Part shown: in pieces, positions 1 through 6,280 of the stretch
How positions within the stretch are numbered: position 1 is the first letter of the stretch
Layout: each line of letters starts with the position of its first letter
Assembly: GCA_947522695.1 (NCBI GenBank)
Contig: CANNTX010000041.1
Span: forward strand, 1 to 10,567
Direction of reading: 5' to 3'
DNA: 10,567 nucleotides
Source of the DNA: an uncultured Bacilli bacterium
GTDB lineage: Bacteria > Bacillota_I > Bacilli_A > RF39 > UBA660
Position numbers and translations under genes: made by a program
The notes under the pieces: model-generated
Seen by the model: the letters and a program-made list of their open reading frames with translations, nothing else
Told to the model about the DNA's origin: nothing
Databases searched by the model: none

Positions 1-56
1 TTAAAATTGATAATGATGGTCCAATAACAATTGTGATAGATAGTCAAAATAAATAA
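1..56 (+). CDS. dtd: D-aminoacyl-tRNA deacylase, C-terminal end only (partial)
   Basis: Only the last 17 codons and a TAA stop (54-56) lie in the window; bases 1-2 finish a split codon. The frame reads KIDNDGPITIVIDSQNK. This matches the C-terminal NxGPVT motif of DTD (compare the typical ending NDGPVTLILDSK in Bacillus-type enzymes, recalled from the family). In DTD this motif carries one of the Gly-cisPro elements of the active site, which hydrolyses D-amino acids from mischarged tRNAs in the cytoplasm. The rest of the protein is outside the window, so the call rests on one short motif. No hairpin follows directly; the first terminator-like dyad downstream is at 151-184. Confidence 0.7.
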   Translation, partial: KIDNDGPITIVIDSQNK

Positions 57-74
57 TATATACTTATAATTTAT

Positions 75-132
75 CCGTCAAGCGAACATTTTTCAATTAA
101 ATTATAAAAAAAGACAAATGTTCGCTTGACGG
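75..132. repeat. Perfect 17-bp inverted repeat upstream of the surface-protein gene
   Basis: The arms CCGTCAAGCGAACATTT (75-91) and AAATGTTCGCTTGACGG (116-132) are exact reverse complements around a 24-base AT-rich centre. The right arm contains the -35 hexamer TTGACG (126-131) and runs into a G7 tract (131-137). The left arm carries the same hexamer pointing the other way, with a possible TATTAT -10 at correct spacing on the minus strand. No T-run follows, so it is not a simple terminator. Possible roles are an operator, a recombination site or an RNA hairpin on dtd read-through transcripts. Confidence 0.93.
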
Positions 133-153
133 GGGGGTAAACCGAGATATAAT
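126..153 (+). promoter_or_regulatory. Promoter of the surface-protein gene with a poly-G spacer
   Basis: The -35 is TTGACG (126-131) and the -10 is a perfect TATAAT (148-153), separated by 16 bases. Six G of a seven-G run (131-137) begin the spacer, and the first G is the last base of the -35. The expected start of transcription is near 160, giving a leader of about 25 bases. Unlike the other promoters in this window it lacks the TGn extension, so it should depend on the -35 and on spacer length. G-tract slippage would change the spacing (inference). The ribosome binding site is a modest AGGTAG at 167-172. Confidence 0.75.
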
Positions 154-184
154 TTCACTATAGGATAGGTAGTGAAATTTTTTT
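151..184 (+). terminator. Terminator-like dyad ending at the start codon of the surface gene
   Basis: AATTTCACTA (151-160) pairs exactly with TAGTGAAATT (170-179) around a 9-base loop, and T178-T184 forms a run of seven T just before ATG at 185. On a transcript reading through from dtd this should fold as an intrinsic terminator and trap the AGGTAG ribosome binding site. A transcript starting near 160 from the promoter at 126-153 lacks the left arm and should not fold this way. The stem is AT-rich and moderate in strength. Confidence 0.6.
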
Positions 185-1720
185 ATGGAAAACAAAAATC
201 AAAGAGTATTAACAATTGTAATGGTAGCAACTGTTACAATTCTAGTAATCATATTTGCAGGAGTAACATATGCATTCTTTACAGCAAATAATCCAGAAGG
301 ATCAACAGCTCAGATAATATCAAAAAGTGGTAGAATGTTAATTAATTATAATGATGGAACAGATAATATAATACCGGTAACAAATATTCAACCAAGTAAT
401 AATAATATTTTAGTTGATAAGACATTTACATTAATTGGATCAAATACGACAAGTGGCTTAGATATGCCATTTACTATTTCTTTTGAATATCAAAATACAT
501 TTAAAAATGATGAATTAGTTTATTTTCTTAAAAGAATAGATGATAGTGAAAATGTTGTTGTAGATATTGACAATGGTCTTAATACTAATGGTCCTTTAAC
601 TCAGGAAATTTTAGATGGTATAGGTTTGCCACAAGATTTAGTTGGATATTATGTAAATTTCATAAAAGATTGGAGTAATAATCCTTATAGTCAAGAGATA
701 GCAAGTGGTCATTTTAAAGCAAATGGTGAAAATGAAACCGCTACATTTAATTTAAAAATGGTGTTTATAGAAACTGGAGAAAATCAAGATTATAATAAAG
801 GAGCAACCTTTAATGGAAAGATAGTTGTTATGAATCAAAAACCTACATTATCTGATTATATTGCAGAATTAGATTTAACGAAAAATGGATTAGAAATAGA
901 CAAAACAAAAGATAAAAACTTAAGGTATGTCGGAGCATCACCAAAGAACTATCTAAAATTTAATGATGAAATATGGCGAATAGTAGGAGTATTTAATAAT
1001 ATAACAACAATAGATGAGAATGGTGAAGAAAAGAAGGAATCACTTGTCAAAATAATAAGAAATGATTCACTTGGCATTTATTCATGGGATAGTTCAGAAT
1101 CAACAAAAAACTATGGAGATGGTGTTAATGAATGGAGTCAAGCCGATTTAATGACTGAATTAAATACCGATTATATAAATCCTAACCCAACAAGTAGTAC
1201 AACCTTATGGTTTAATGGCGAAAATAATGCAAAAAACGGAACATATGAATATAGTAAAAATATAAAAAGTAGCTCATTAGATAAAATAGCAAATGTAAGA
1301 TGGAATACAAGTAGAACAATAGATGGATCAAGTGCACTAAATTCATATAATCAAGAAAGAAGTACAACACTAATAAGTACACCAGGTGATAATGTTCCAA
1401 GAAAGAACACATGGGATGGAAAAATAGCTCTAATATATCTAAGTGATTATGGATATGCCTCAACTGATCAAGCATGTAGAAGTGAAGTAGGGCCATCTAA
1501 TTGTAAAAATGAAAACTGGTTATTTAACAGTAAATATCAATGGACATTGTCCCCTTATTCTGGCAGTGCGAATTCTGTGTTAGTTGTTGATTTGGGCGGG
1601 GGTGTCTACGGCACTGTTGCGTACTACACTGGTGGTGTGCGTCCGGCCCTTTTCTTAAAATCTGATGTCGTGATAGCTGAAGGAACTGGAACTGAAAGTG
1701 ATCCATTTATTCTTGAATAA
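185..1720 (+). CDS. Surface/secreted protein: TasA/camelysin-like N-terminus with lectin/FGE-like variable C-terminus
   Basis: This is a 511-residue protein with a single hydrophobic segment at about residues 10-31, followed by YAFFTAN, the kind of signal or anchor start seen in TasA/camelysin proteins. Residues about 32-220 look like a beta-rich extracellular domain. Residues about 223-511 resemble the DUF6273/formylglycine-generating-enzyme/C-type-lectin group: LRYVGASPKNYLKF and IWRIVG near 245-268, WNTSR near 375, WTLSP at 453-457 and GVRPALFLKSDV at 484-495. Cys431 and Cys440 could form a disulfide. Residues 455-490 are coded by a GC-rich, adenine-poor stretch unlike the rest of the gene, which marks a likely variable tip. 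The start is ATG 185; the only ribosome binding site is AGGTAG, 12 bases upstream and inside a dyad. Transcription should come from the promoter at 126-153 and end at 1731-1766. The probable role is surface adhesion or ligand binding. No enzyme activity is claimed and the ligand is unknown. Confidence 0.75.
   Translation: MENKNQRVLTIVMVATVTILVIIFAGVTYAFFTANNPEGSTAQIISKSGRMLINYNDGTDNIIPVTNIQPSNNNILVDKTFTLIGSNTTSGLDMPFTISFEYQNTFKNDELVYFLKRIDDSENVVVDIDNGLNTNGPLTQEILDGIGLPQDLVGYYVNFIKDWSNNPYSQEIASGHFKANGENETATFNLKMVFIETGENQDYNKGATFNGKIVVMNQKPTLSDYIAELDLTKNGLEIDKTKDKNLRYVGASPKNYLKFNDEIWRIVGVFNNITTIDENGEEKKESLVKIIRNDSLGIYSWDSSESTKNYGDGVNEWSQADLMTELNTDYINPNPTSSTTLWFNGENNAKNGTYEYSKNIKSSSLDKIANVRWNTSRTIDGSSALNSYNQERSTTLISTPGDNVPRKNTWDGKIALIYLSDYGYASTDQACRSEVGPSNCKNENWLFNSKYQWTLSPYSGSANSVLVVDLGGGVYGTVAYYTGGVRPALFLKSDVVIAEGTGTESDPFILE
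1547..1654 (+). other. Candidate DGR-type variable repeat in the lectin-like tip
   Basis: These 36 codons (residues 455-490) hold 58 G/C of 108 bases (54%) and only 11 A (10%). Flanking sequence is A-rich and about half as GC-rich, and the change is abrupt on both sides. Thirty-four of 36 codons end in T, C or G at ordinary family positions; TTA at 1580 is the sole A-ending codon. The stretch ends in GTGCGTCCGGCCCTT (1637-1651, VRPAL), a GC-rich conserved end like the homing-initiation end of DGR variable repeats. Its place at the end of a lectin-fold domain also fits. No template repeat or reverse transcriptase is in the window, so imported cassette or gene conversion remains possible. Confidence 0.5.
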
Positions 1721-1730
1721 ATTTATATAA

Positions 1731-1766
1731 AATACAGCATCTAATTTGAATGCTGTATTATTTTGT
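1731..1766. terminator. Bidirectional terminator between convergent genes
   Basis: AATACAGCAT (1731-1740) pairs exactly with ATGCTGTATT (1750-1759) around a 9-base loop. T-rich sequence follows on the plus strand (ATTTTGTC), and a T-rich stretch follows on the minus strand. The right arm overlaps the TAA stop of the minus-strand membrane-protein gene (1758-1760), so it should serve both converging transcripts. Confidence 0.8.
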
Positions 1767-2108
1767 CTTTAAAGAAGAAAGCATTGAACCTAACATTGAA
1801 GATGTTGCTATTACTAAATAATAGATAAAAGTATTAAAAGTTAATTCTTTGCTAAATATTAAACTTAGTAATAAATATAATATAGATGTAATAATTCCAA
1901 ATATTAAACCGTGAATATATTTCTTTTTAGTAAATTCTTTACTTAATAGATATCCTGATATAAACATAACTATGGACATTGCTATTAAAATAAATATATT
2001 ATTGGTTTTAAATCCTAAAAGATTTGTTATACTAAATAAGATAGACATAATTATTAAAGAAATAAAGGGTATTGCTAATGTTTTTAAATATTTAATTATA
2101 TAATTCAA
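1758..2108 (-). CDS. Small integral membrane protein, TIGR04086 (YrzE)-like
   Basis: A protein of about 116 residues with four hydrophobic helices (roughly 8-31, 37-56, 67-88 and 92-110) separated by short loops; the middle loop SKEFTKKKYIHG is basic. Length, four-helix layout and the pattern of basic loop, then GLIFGIITSILY, then a final GSML-rich helix resemble the TIGR04086 membrane family of Bacillota, which has no known biochemical role. Start choice: the frame opens at GTG 2117, but that GTG sits inside the good ribosome binding site AGGTGA (minus strand, 2119-2114). TTG at 2108-2106 lies five bases downstream of AGGTGA, so TTG 2108 is preferred; the GTG would add three residues and has no upstream ribosome binding site. 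The AGGTGA is also in the stem of the terminator of the preceding gene. The gene probably sits at the end of a two-gene minus-strand cluster. Confidence 0.7.
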   Translation of the reverse strand: MNYIIKYLKTLAIPFISLIIMSILFSITNLLGFKTNNIFILIAMSIVMFISGYLLSKEFTKKKYIHGLIFGIITSILYLLLSLIFSKELTFNTFIYYLVIATSSMLGSMLSSLKTK

Positions 2109-2140
2109 AAAAATCACCTAATAAAGATTATGTGATTTTT
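2107..2140 (-). terminator. Hairpin and T-run after the IMPACT-family gene, overlapping the next ribosome binding site
   Basis: On the minus strand AAAAATCAC (2140-2132) pairs exactly with GTGATTTTT (2117-2109) around a 14-base loop and continues into a seven-T run (2113-2107). It begins at the stop codon of the gene at 2139-2486. The right stem contains most of AGGTGA, the ribosome binding site of the next minus-strand gene, so termination and translation of the downstream gene may be linked. Confidence 0.6.
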
Positions 2141-2486
2141 ATTTATTTATGCATGTACTTGCACATTTACCATATGTTCTAGATAAGTTAGATGCACCTA
2201 ATTTTATTCCACCGTAGAATCTTACAATAGCAATTAAATGATTATTTAAATTATTTCTTTCTAAGTTATTTAAAAATGATATTGAAATGTTTCCTGGTTC
2301 TTTATCATCTGATTTGCCAGCTGTATTATTAAAGTAATAAGCATAGGGAATATGTCTATATCCTTTATTTTCTTCTTTAAGGTTATTTAGTATTATTTTT
2401 ACGTCTTCGATGGAATCTAATTCATATAAATAACCATAAAATTTAGATTTTTTAATTTCAATATAACTTGTATTTATTAATTTCAT
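2139..2486 (-). CDS. IMPACT/YigZ (UPF0029) family protein, N-terminal domain only
   Basis: A 115-residue protein matching the IMPACT domain: KSKFYGY at 13-19 (family KSRF), RHIPYAYYF at 44-52 (family THNCYAY), SDDKEP at 59-64 (family DDGEPSGTAG) and VRFYGGIKLGASNLSRTYGK at 88-107 (family TRYFGGIKLGaGGLvRAYgk). Bacterial relatives such as YvyE and YigZ are about 200 residues and carry a second, ferredoxin-like domain. That domain is absent here, and a terminator-like hairpin starts at the stop codon. The glycine-rich part after EP is altered (GNISIS). The biochemical role of bacterial members is unsettled. The start is ATG 2486 with GAGAGG ten bases upstream. The gene is divergent from the 610-residue gene at 2564. 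It is either a natural short form or an old truncation. Confidence 0.8.
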   Translation of the reverse strand: MKLINTSYIEIKKSKFYGYLYELDSIEDVKIILNNLKEENKGYRHIPYAYYFNNTAGKSDDKEPGNISISFLNNLERNNLNNHLIAIVRFYGGIKLGASNLSRTYGKCASTCINK

Positions 2487-2506
2487 ATAATTATTGCCTC
2501 TCGTTT

Positions 2507-2535
2507 ATTATATCAATTATATTATAAATATGCTA
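2507..2535 (-). promoter_or_regulatory. Minus-strand promoter for the IMPACT-family gene
   Basis: On the minus strand an extended -10, TGATATAAT (2515-2507), is preceded at 17 bases by a weak TAGCAT (2535-2530). The predicted start near 2500 would leave a very short leader starting at or inside the GAGAGG ribosome binding site (2502-2497), so a slightly more upstream start using TATAAT at 2526-2521 is also possible. It overlaps the divergent promoter at 2511-2539. Confidence 0.45.
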
Positions 2536-2539
2536 TATT
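2511..2539 (+). promoter_or_regulatory. Plus-strand promoter for the double-metalloprotease-like gene and uvrC
   Basis: An extended -10, TGCTATATT (2531-2539), lies 25 bases before ATG 2564, with the ribosome binding site GAGGG (2552-2556) between. The -35 region at 17 bases (TATCAA, 2511-2516) is poor, as is common with a TGn extension. It is interleaved with the minus-strand promoter, so the two directions probably compete. Confidence 0.5.
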
Positions 2540-2563
2540 ATTAATAGATATGAGGGAACTAGT

Positions 2564-4396
2564 ATGAATAAAGAGTATATAATTAATCATTTTATTAATT
2601 TGTATTATAAATCTTTTAATGATATAGATTTAGCAAACGATGATAAAGAATATATTGAACATATTAGTATTAGTGAAACATTAGATATAGTTTGTAGCTT
2701 TTTAAATGAATATGATAAAGAATTATATAATATTTTTATGAATGTTATGAGTTTTAATCGTGAAAGTATAATATTTGTTTCTAATGAATTATCAAATAAT
2801 TCTAGTTCTTTAAATTCTAATAGTAATAAAATAACAATTAATGTTAAAAATAATATTGAAGATGTATTTGCTATTGTTCATGAATTTATGCATTATGTTG
2901 ATGCTACTAAAGCTAAAAATAAAGAAAATTCTATATATTCAGAAACATCTTCAATTACAATAGAACTATTTTTACATAAATACTTATCAGATAATAAAAT
3001 ACATTCATTAGATAGTAATAATTATATATTTAATAAATTAAAAAATTATTTTTTTGATGCGATTTATGTTAAATATTATTACTTTAAAAGAAGTATTTCA
3101 GGAGTAGAACTAATTAATTTATTACCTAAAGGTAAGTATCAAAAGTTTATTGAAAAAGAAGTAAATGAATTAGATAGTCCTTATAAAGATTTATTTTTAA
3201 AATATTATCATTTGTTTGATGAAAGAATAAAAAATGATGGATTAATGGCGAAACATTTCATCAAAAGAAATTATAACTATTTATTAGGACTATATTTAGG
3301 AACTTATTTGTTAAATAAGAATGATAAAAAATTAATATCTGATATTAATAAGGCTAGTTATAGTGATGATGTAACAGTTCCAACATTTGATATAAGAGAA
3401 GTAAGTAAAAGTTTTGACAGTTATATTAGTAAATTATTAAAAGTAAATTCTGAATTAAATTTACCATTAAAAATTTATAATATTTCAAATTTTGGAGAAT
3501 TAATGTATCGTATAATGGTTAATGGACCTACTGAATTAAAATATATTGATGAACCAACTTATTATTATATTCCTCTAAATGATTCAATTGATATAGTAGG
3601 AGATTTTTTTAAATCGTATGATATACAGTTATATAATGCTTTTGTAAATATGATGAAGTTTGATAAATATAGTTTTGAATTTAAATATAACGAGAATAAA
3701 TATTCTTATGATGGAAGTTGTATGTATATTGAGGATGGTAGAATACATTTAGAATATTGCAATGATCTGACTGATATTATTGATTTGGTGCATGAACTTG
3801 GTCATAAAATAGATTATACATTTTGTGATTATAGCAATTTAACTGCTGTAAATTTTACAGAAACAACACCTATTACTTTTGAGTTATATTTATATAAATT
3901 TTTAATGAAATATAATTATTGTATTCAGGATGCTCATATGATATTTTATAATAAAGTTACGTATTTAACTGAAAATGCTTATAAATGCTATTTTATTTAT
4001 TTTTTAATGAAAACTTATAATGTTCCGTTGTTTGGTATTCAATATTTAGATATAAATAAAAATGATTTTATAAGTAAAGTAAGTTGCTTGCCAAAAAATA
4101 TCCAAAATATTTTAATTTCTAAATTTGATGAATATATTGAAATTATTAAATCTAAGAAAGATGAAATATATGATTATTTATTATTTAATATTCCTTATTG
4201 TTATGCGATATTACTTGCTCCTTATTTATATAAGATAAATGATAAAGAATTAATTAAAGATATTAATAGAACAAGTTATTTAATAAACGATCATGTAAAA
4301 GGTTTAGATGAAAATGAAATGGGCAAAGCATTTAAGGAACTTATTAATGAACTTGAAAGTGTGGATTATTCTAAGTTAGTTGAACATATTAAATAA
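2564..4396 (+). CDS. Tandem-duplicated HExxH metalloprotease-like protein
   Basis: A 610-residue protein without a signal peptide or membrane segment, so probably cytoplasmic. It consists of two related units of about 300 residues. Unit 1 has HEFMH at 106-110 and a downstream glutamate motif SETSSITIEL at 126-135. Unit 2 has HELGH at 410-414 and TETTPITFEL at 432-441. Other matching pairs are DKELYNIFMNVM (51-62) with DIQLYNAFVNMM (353-364), and NKNDKKLISDINKASY (251-266) with KINDKELIKDINRTSY (557-572), a steady offset of 304-306 residues. HExxH plus a glutamate 17-19 residues later is the zinc site of gluzincin peptidases, and the pattern loosely recalls the M3/oligopeptidase F group. Both units keep the zinc ligands, so two active sites are possible. 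I cannot name a family or substrate. ATG 2564 has GAGGG seven bases upstream. It is followed 34 bases later by uvrC without a terminator, so the two are probably co-transcribed. Confidence 0.65.
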   Translation: MNKEYIINHFINLYYKSFNDIDLANDDKEYIEHISISETLDIVCSFLNEYDKELYNIFMNVMSFNRESIIFVSNELSNNSSSLNSNSNKITINVKNNIEDVFAIVHEFMHYVDATKAKNKENSIYSETSSITIELFLHKYLSDNKIHSLDSNNYIFNKLKNYFFDAIYVKYYYFKRSISGVELINLLPKGKYQKFIEKEVNELDSPYKDLFLKYYHLFDERIKNDGLMAKHFIKRNYNYLLGLYLGTYLLNKNDKKLISDINKASYSDDVTVPTFDIREVSKSFDSYISKLLKVNSELNLPLKIYNISNFGELMYRIMVNGPTELKYIDEPTYYYIPLNDSIDIVGDFFKSYDIQLYNAFVNMMKFDKYSFEFKYNENKYSYDGSCMYIEDGRIHLEYCNDLTDIIDLVHELGHKIDYTFCDYSNLTAVNFTETTPITFELYLYKFLMKYNYCIQDAHMIFYNKVTYLTENAYKCYFIYFLMKTYNVPLFGIQYLDINKNDFISKVSCLPKNIQNILISKFDEYIEIIKSKKDEIYDYLLFNIPYCYAILLAPYLYKINDKELIKDINRTSYLINDHVKGLDENEMGKAFKELINELESVDYSKLVEHIK

Positions 4397-4430
4397 TATG
4401 GTATTGTGTAATGGATAAGAGGTGAAGTTT

Positions 4431-6188
4431 ATGTTTAAAGAAGAATTAGAGTTAGTTCCAACTAAGCCTGGATCTTATCAAATGTATGATAAAAATGATA
4501 TAGTTATATATGTTGGTAAGGCTAAGAATTTGAAGAGAAGATTAAGTTCATATTTTAATAGAACTCAAACTGGTAAGACTGCGGAACTTGTTAAAAATAT
4601 TGCTTATTTTAAGTATATAGTTACTAATACGGAGTTAGAGTCTTTTATATTAGAAATTAATTTAATTAAAAAGTATAATCCAAAGTATAATATTTTACTT
4701 AAAGATGATAAGAGTTATCCTTATATCGAATATAGTAGAAAGCCTTATCCGACACTTAAAGTTGTTAGATATTTGAAAGTTAAAAATAGAAAAGATAAAT
4801 ATTTATTTGGACCATATGTTAATGCTTATGCTGCTAGAAGAATAGTTAATTTAATAAATAGATTATATCCTTTAAAGAAGTGTGAGGGAATGCCTAAAGA
4901 TGTATGTTTGTACTATCACATTCATGAATGTTTAGGCTATTGTAAAAAAGATATTGATCAAGAAAAAATAGATGAAATGGAAAAAGATATCTTATCTTTT
5001 TTAAGAGGTAATGAAGATATTATTAAGAGTAAATTAAAAGAAAAGATTGAAGCTTATTCTGATGCTATGAATTATGAACTAGCACTAGAACTTAAAAAAG
5101 AACTTGATTATATGACTGTTGTATTAGAAAAACAAAAAGTTGAACTTAATCCAAGTGAAAATTTAGATGTAATTAATTATGCGTTTAAAAATGGTTTTTT
5201 ATCATTACAAATCTTGTTTGTTAGGAATGGTAAGTTAATTGGTGCTAATAGTGAAATATATCCAGTAATGGAGAATTATTTAGAAGAATTAGAGTATTAT
5301 ATTGCCATGTTTTATAATAAAAAAGAAATACCTAAAGAGTTATTACTTCCTGATGAGGTGGATGATAATATTTTAAAAGAGATAATTGATACTAAGTTTA
5401 TTAAAATTAGTAAGGGTAGCAAAAGAAAGCTTCTTAATATGGCTAAAGAGAATGCGGAAATTAATTTAGATAATAATTTTGAAAGGTATCAACAGAAATT
5501 AAATAAAACTAGTGGGGCTAATGATGAATTATCAGCACTTCTTGGTATAGGTATTAACCGAATTGATATATTTGATAACTCTAATTTATTTGGTACATAT
5601 GCAGTATCGGGAATGGTAGTGTTTGTTAATGGAATGCCTGATAAATCTAAGTATCGTAAATATAAGATAATGGAAGATAAAAATGATGATTATAACACAA
5701 TGAAAGAGGTAATATACCGAAGATATTATCATGGATTAATTGATAAAGATTTACCTGAGTTAATATTAGTAGATGGTGGAATGAGTCAAATTAGAGCTGC
5801 TAAGGAGGTATTACAGGCACTTAATCTTGATATAAAGGTATGCGGACTTGTTAAAAATGATAAGCATCAAACTAATGATTTATTAGATGGTGATACATTA
5901 GAGTTATATGATATTGATAGAACTAGTAATTTATTTCATTATTTAACGAGAATGCAAGATGAAGTTCATAGATTTACTATTACTTATCATAAACAAATAA
6001 GAAGTAAAGGATCTATTCAAAGTTTACTTGATAATATTCCGGGAATTGGTGAAAAAAGAAGAAAAGAATTAATTAAAAAGTTTGGTAGTGCTAAAAAGAT
6101 AAAGGAAGCTAGTGCAAAAGAACTAGCTGAAATTGTTCCTTTAAATGTAGCAGAAAATTTAGAGAAATATCTAGATAAGAATTTATAA
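4431..6188 (+). CDS. uvrC: UvrABC excinuclease subunit C
   Basis: This nuclease subunit of nucleotide excision repair makes both incisions around a UvrB-bound lesion. With the ATG at 4431 it has 585 residues, normal for the family. Domains in order: GIY-YIG nuclease (about 10-90, with PGSYQMY and IYVGKAKNLKRRL); the four-cysteine cluster Cys151/159/167/171 (CLYYHIHECLGYC), which binds an Fe-S cluster in studied homologues; UVR domain (about 200-235); RNase H-like nuclease (about 245-515) with the Asp-Asp-His set Asp382 (FDNSN), Asp448 (VDGG) and His513 (EVHRF); and tandem helix-hairpin-helix (about 532-582, NIPGIGEKRR). The frame is open from GTG 4422, but AGAGGTGA at 4418-4425 is the ribosome binding site and contains that GTG, so ATG 4431, five bases later, is the start. 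It probably shares the transcript of the upstream gene and ends at the terminator at 6193. Confidence 0.97.
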   Translation: MFKEELELVPTKPGSYQMYDKNDIVIYVGKAKNLKRRLSSYFNRTQTGKTAELVKNIAYFKYIVTNTELESFILEINLIKKYNPKYNILLKDDKSYPYIEYSRKPYPTLKVVRYLKVKNRKDKYLFGPYVNAYAARRIVNLINRLYPLKKCEGMPKDVCLYYHIHECLGYCKKDIDQEKIDEMEKDILSFLRGNEDIIKSKLKEKIEAYSDAMNYELALELKKELDYMTVVLEKQKVELNPSENLDVINYAFKNGFLSLQILFVRNGKLIGANSEIYPVMENYLEELEYYIAMFYNKKEIPKELLLPDEVDDNILKEIIDTKFIKISKGSKRKLLNMAKENAEINLDNNFERYQQKLNKTSGANDELSALLGIGINRIDIFDNSNLFGTYAVSGMVVFVNGMPDKSKYRKYKIMEDKNDDYNTMKEVIYRRYYHGLIDKDLPELILVDGGMSQIRAAKEVLQALNLDIKVCGLVKNDKHQTNDLLDGDTLELYDIDRTSNLFHYLTRMQDEVHRFTITYHKQIRSKGSIQSLLDNIPGIGEKRRKELIKKFGSAKKIKEASAKELAEIVPLNVAENLEKYLDKNL

Positions 6189-6192
6189 TTTT

Positions 6193-6216
6193 AAGAACAC
6201 TTAATTGTGTTTTTTT
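6193..6216 (+). terminator. Terminator after uvrC
   Basis: AAGAACAC (6193-6200) pairs with GTGTTTTT (6207-6214), with one G-T pair, around a six-base loop and merges into a T-run to 6216. It begins just after the uvrC stop and separates uvrC from the fic promoter. Confidence 0.75.
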
Positions 6217-6251
6217 GATGGAATAAATGTTCAAGTGTAAAATTGCTGTTA

Positions 6252-6280
6252 TTTACTTTACTTAAAAACCATGCTATCAT
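6252..6280 (+). promoter_or_regulatory. fic promoter
   Basis: TTTACT (6252-6257), a 17-base spacer and TATCAT (6275-6280) with a TGC extension directly before it. The first ATG of the open frame (6271) overlaps this -10, so translation must start later, at ATG 6307. The predicted transcription start is near 6287. GAATAAATGTTC at 6221-6232 lies upstream and resembles a LexA-type box. Confidence 0.65.

Noticed and set aside
75..132. PurR PurBox pair (CGAACATTT/AAATGTTCG) or short invertible promoter
   Set aside because: The spacing between half-sites is longer than I recall for PurR operators, no purine gene is nearby, and a 24-base centre is very short for site-specific inversion; the repeat is kept without a named function.
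1212..1706. Minus-strand open frames at 1212-1496 and 1524-1706
   Set aside because: They lie wholly inside the surface-protein gene on the opposite strand, have repetitive low-complexity or shadow-like translations and no ribosome binding sites.
4422..4431. GTG 4422 as the uvrC start
   Set aside because: It lies within the AGAGGTGA ribosome binding site, which points to ATG 4431.
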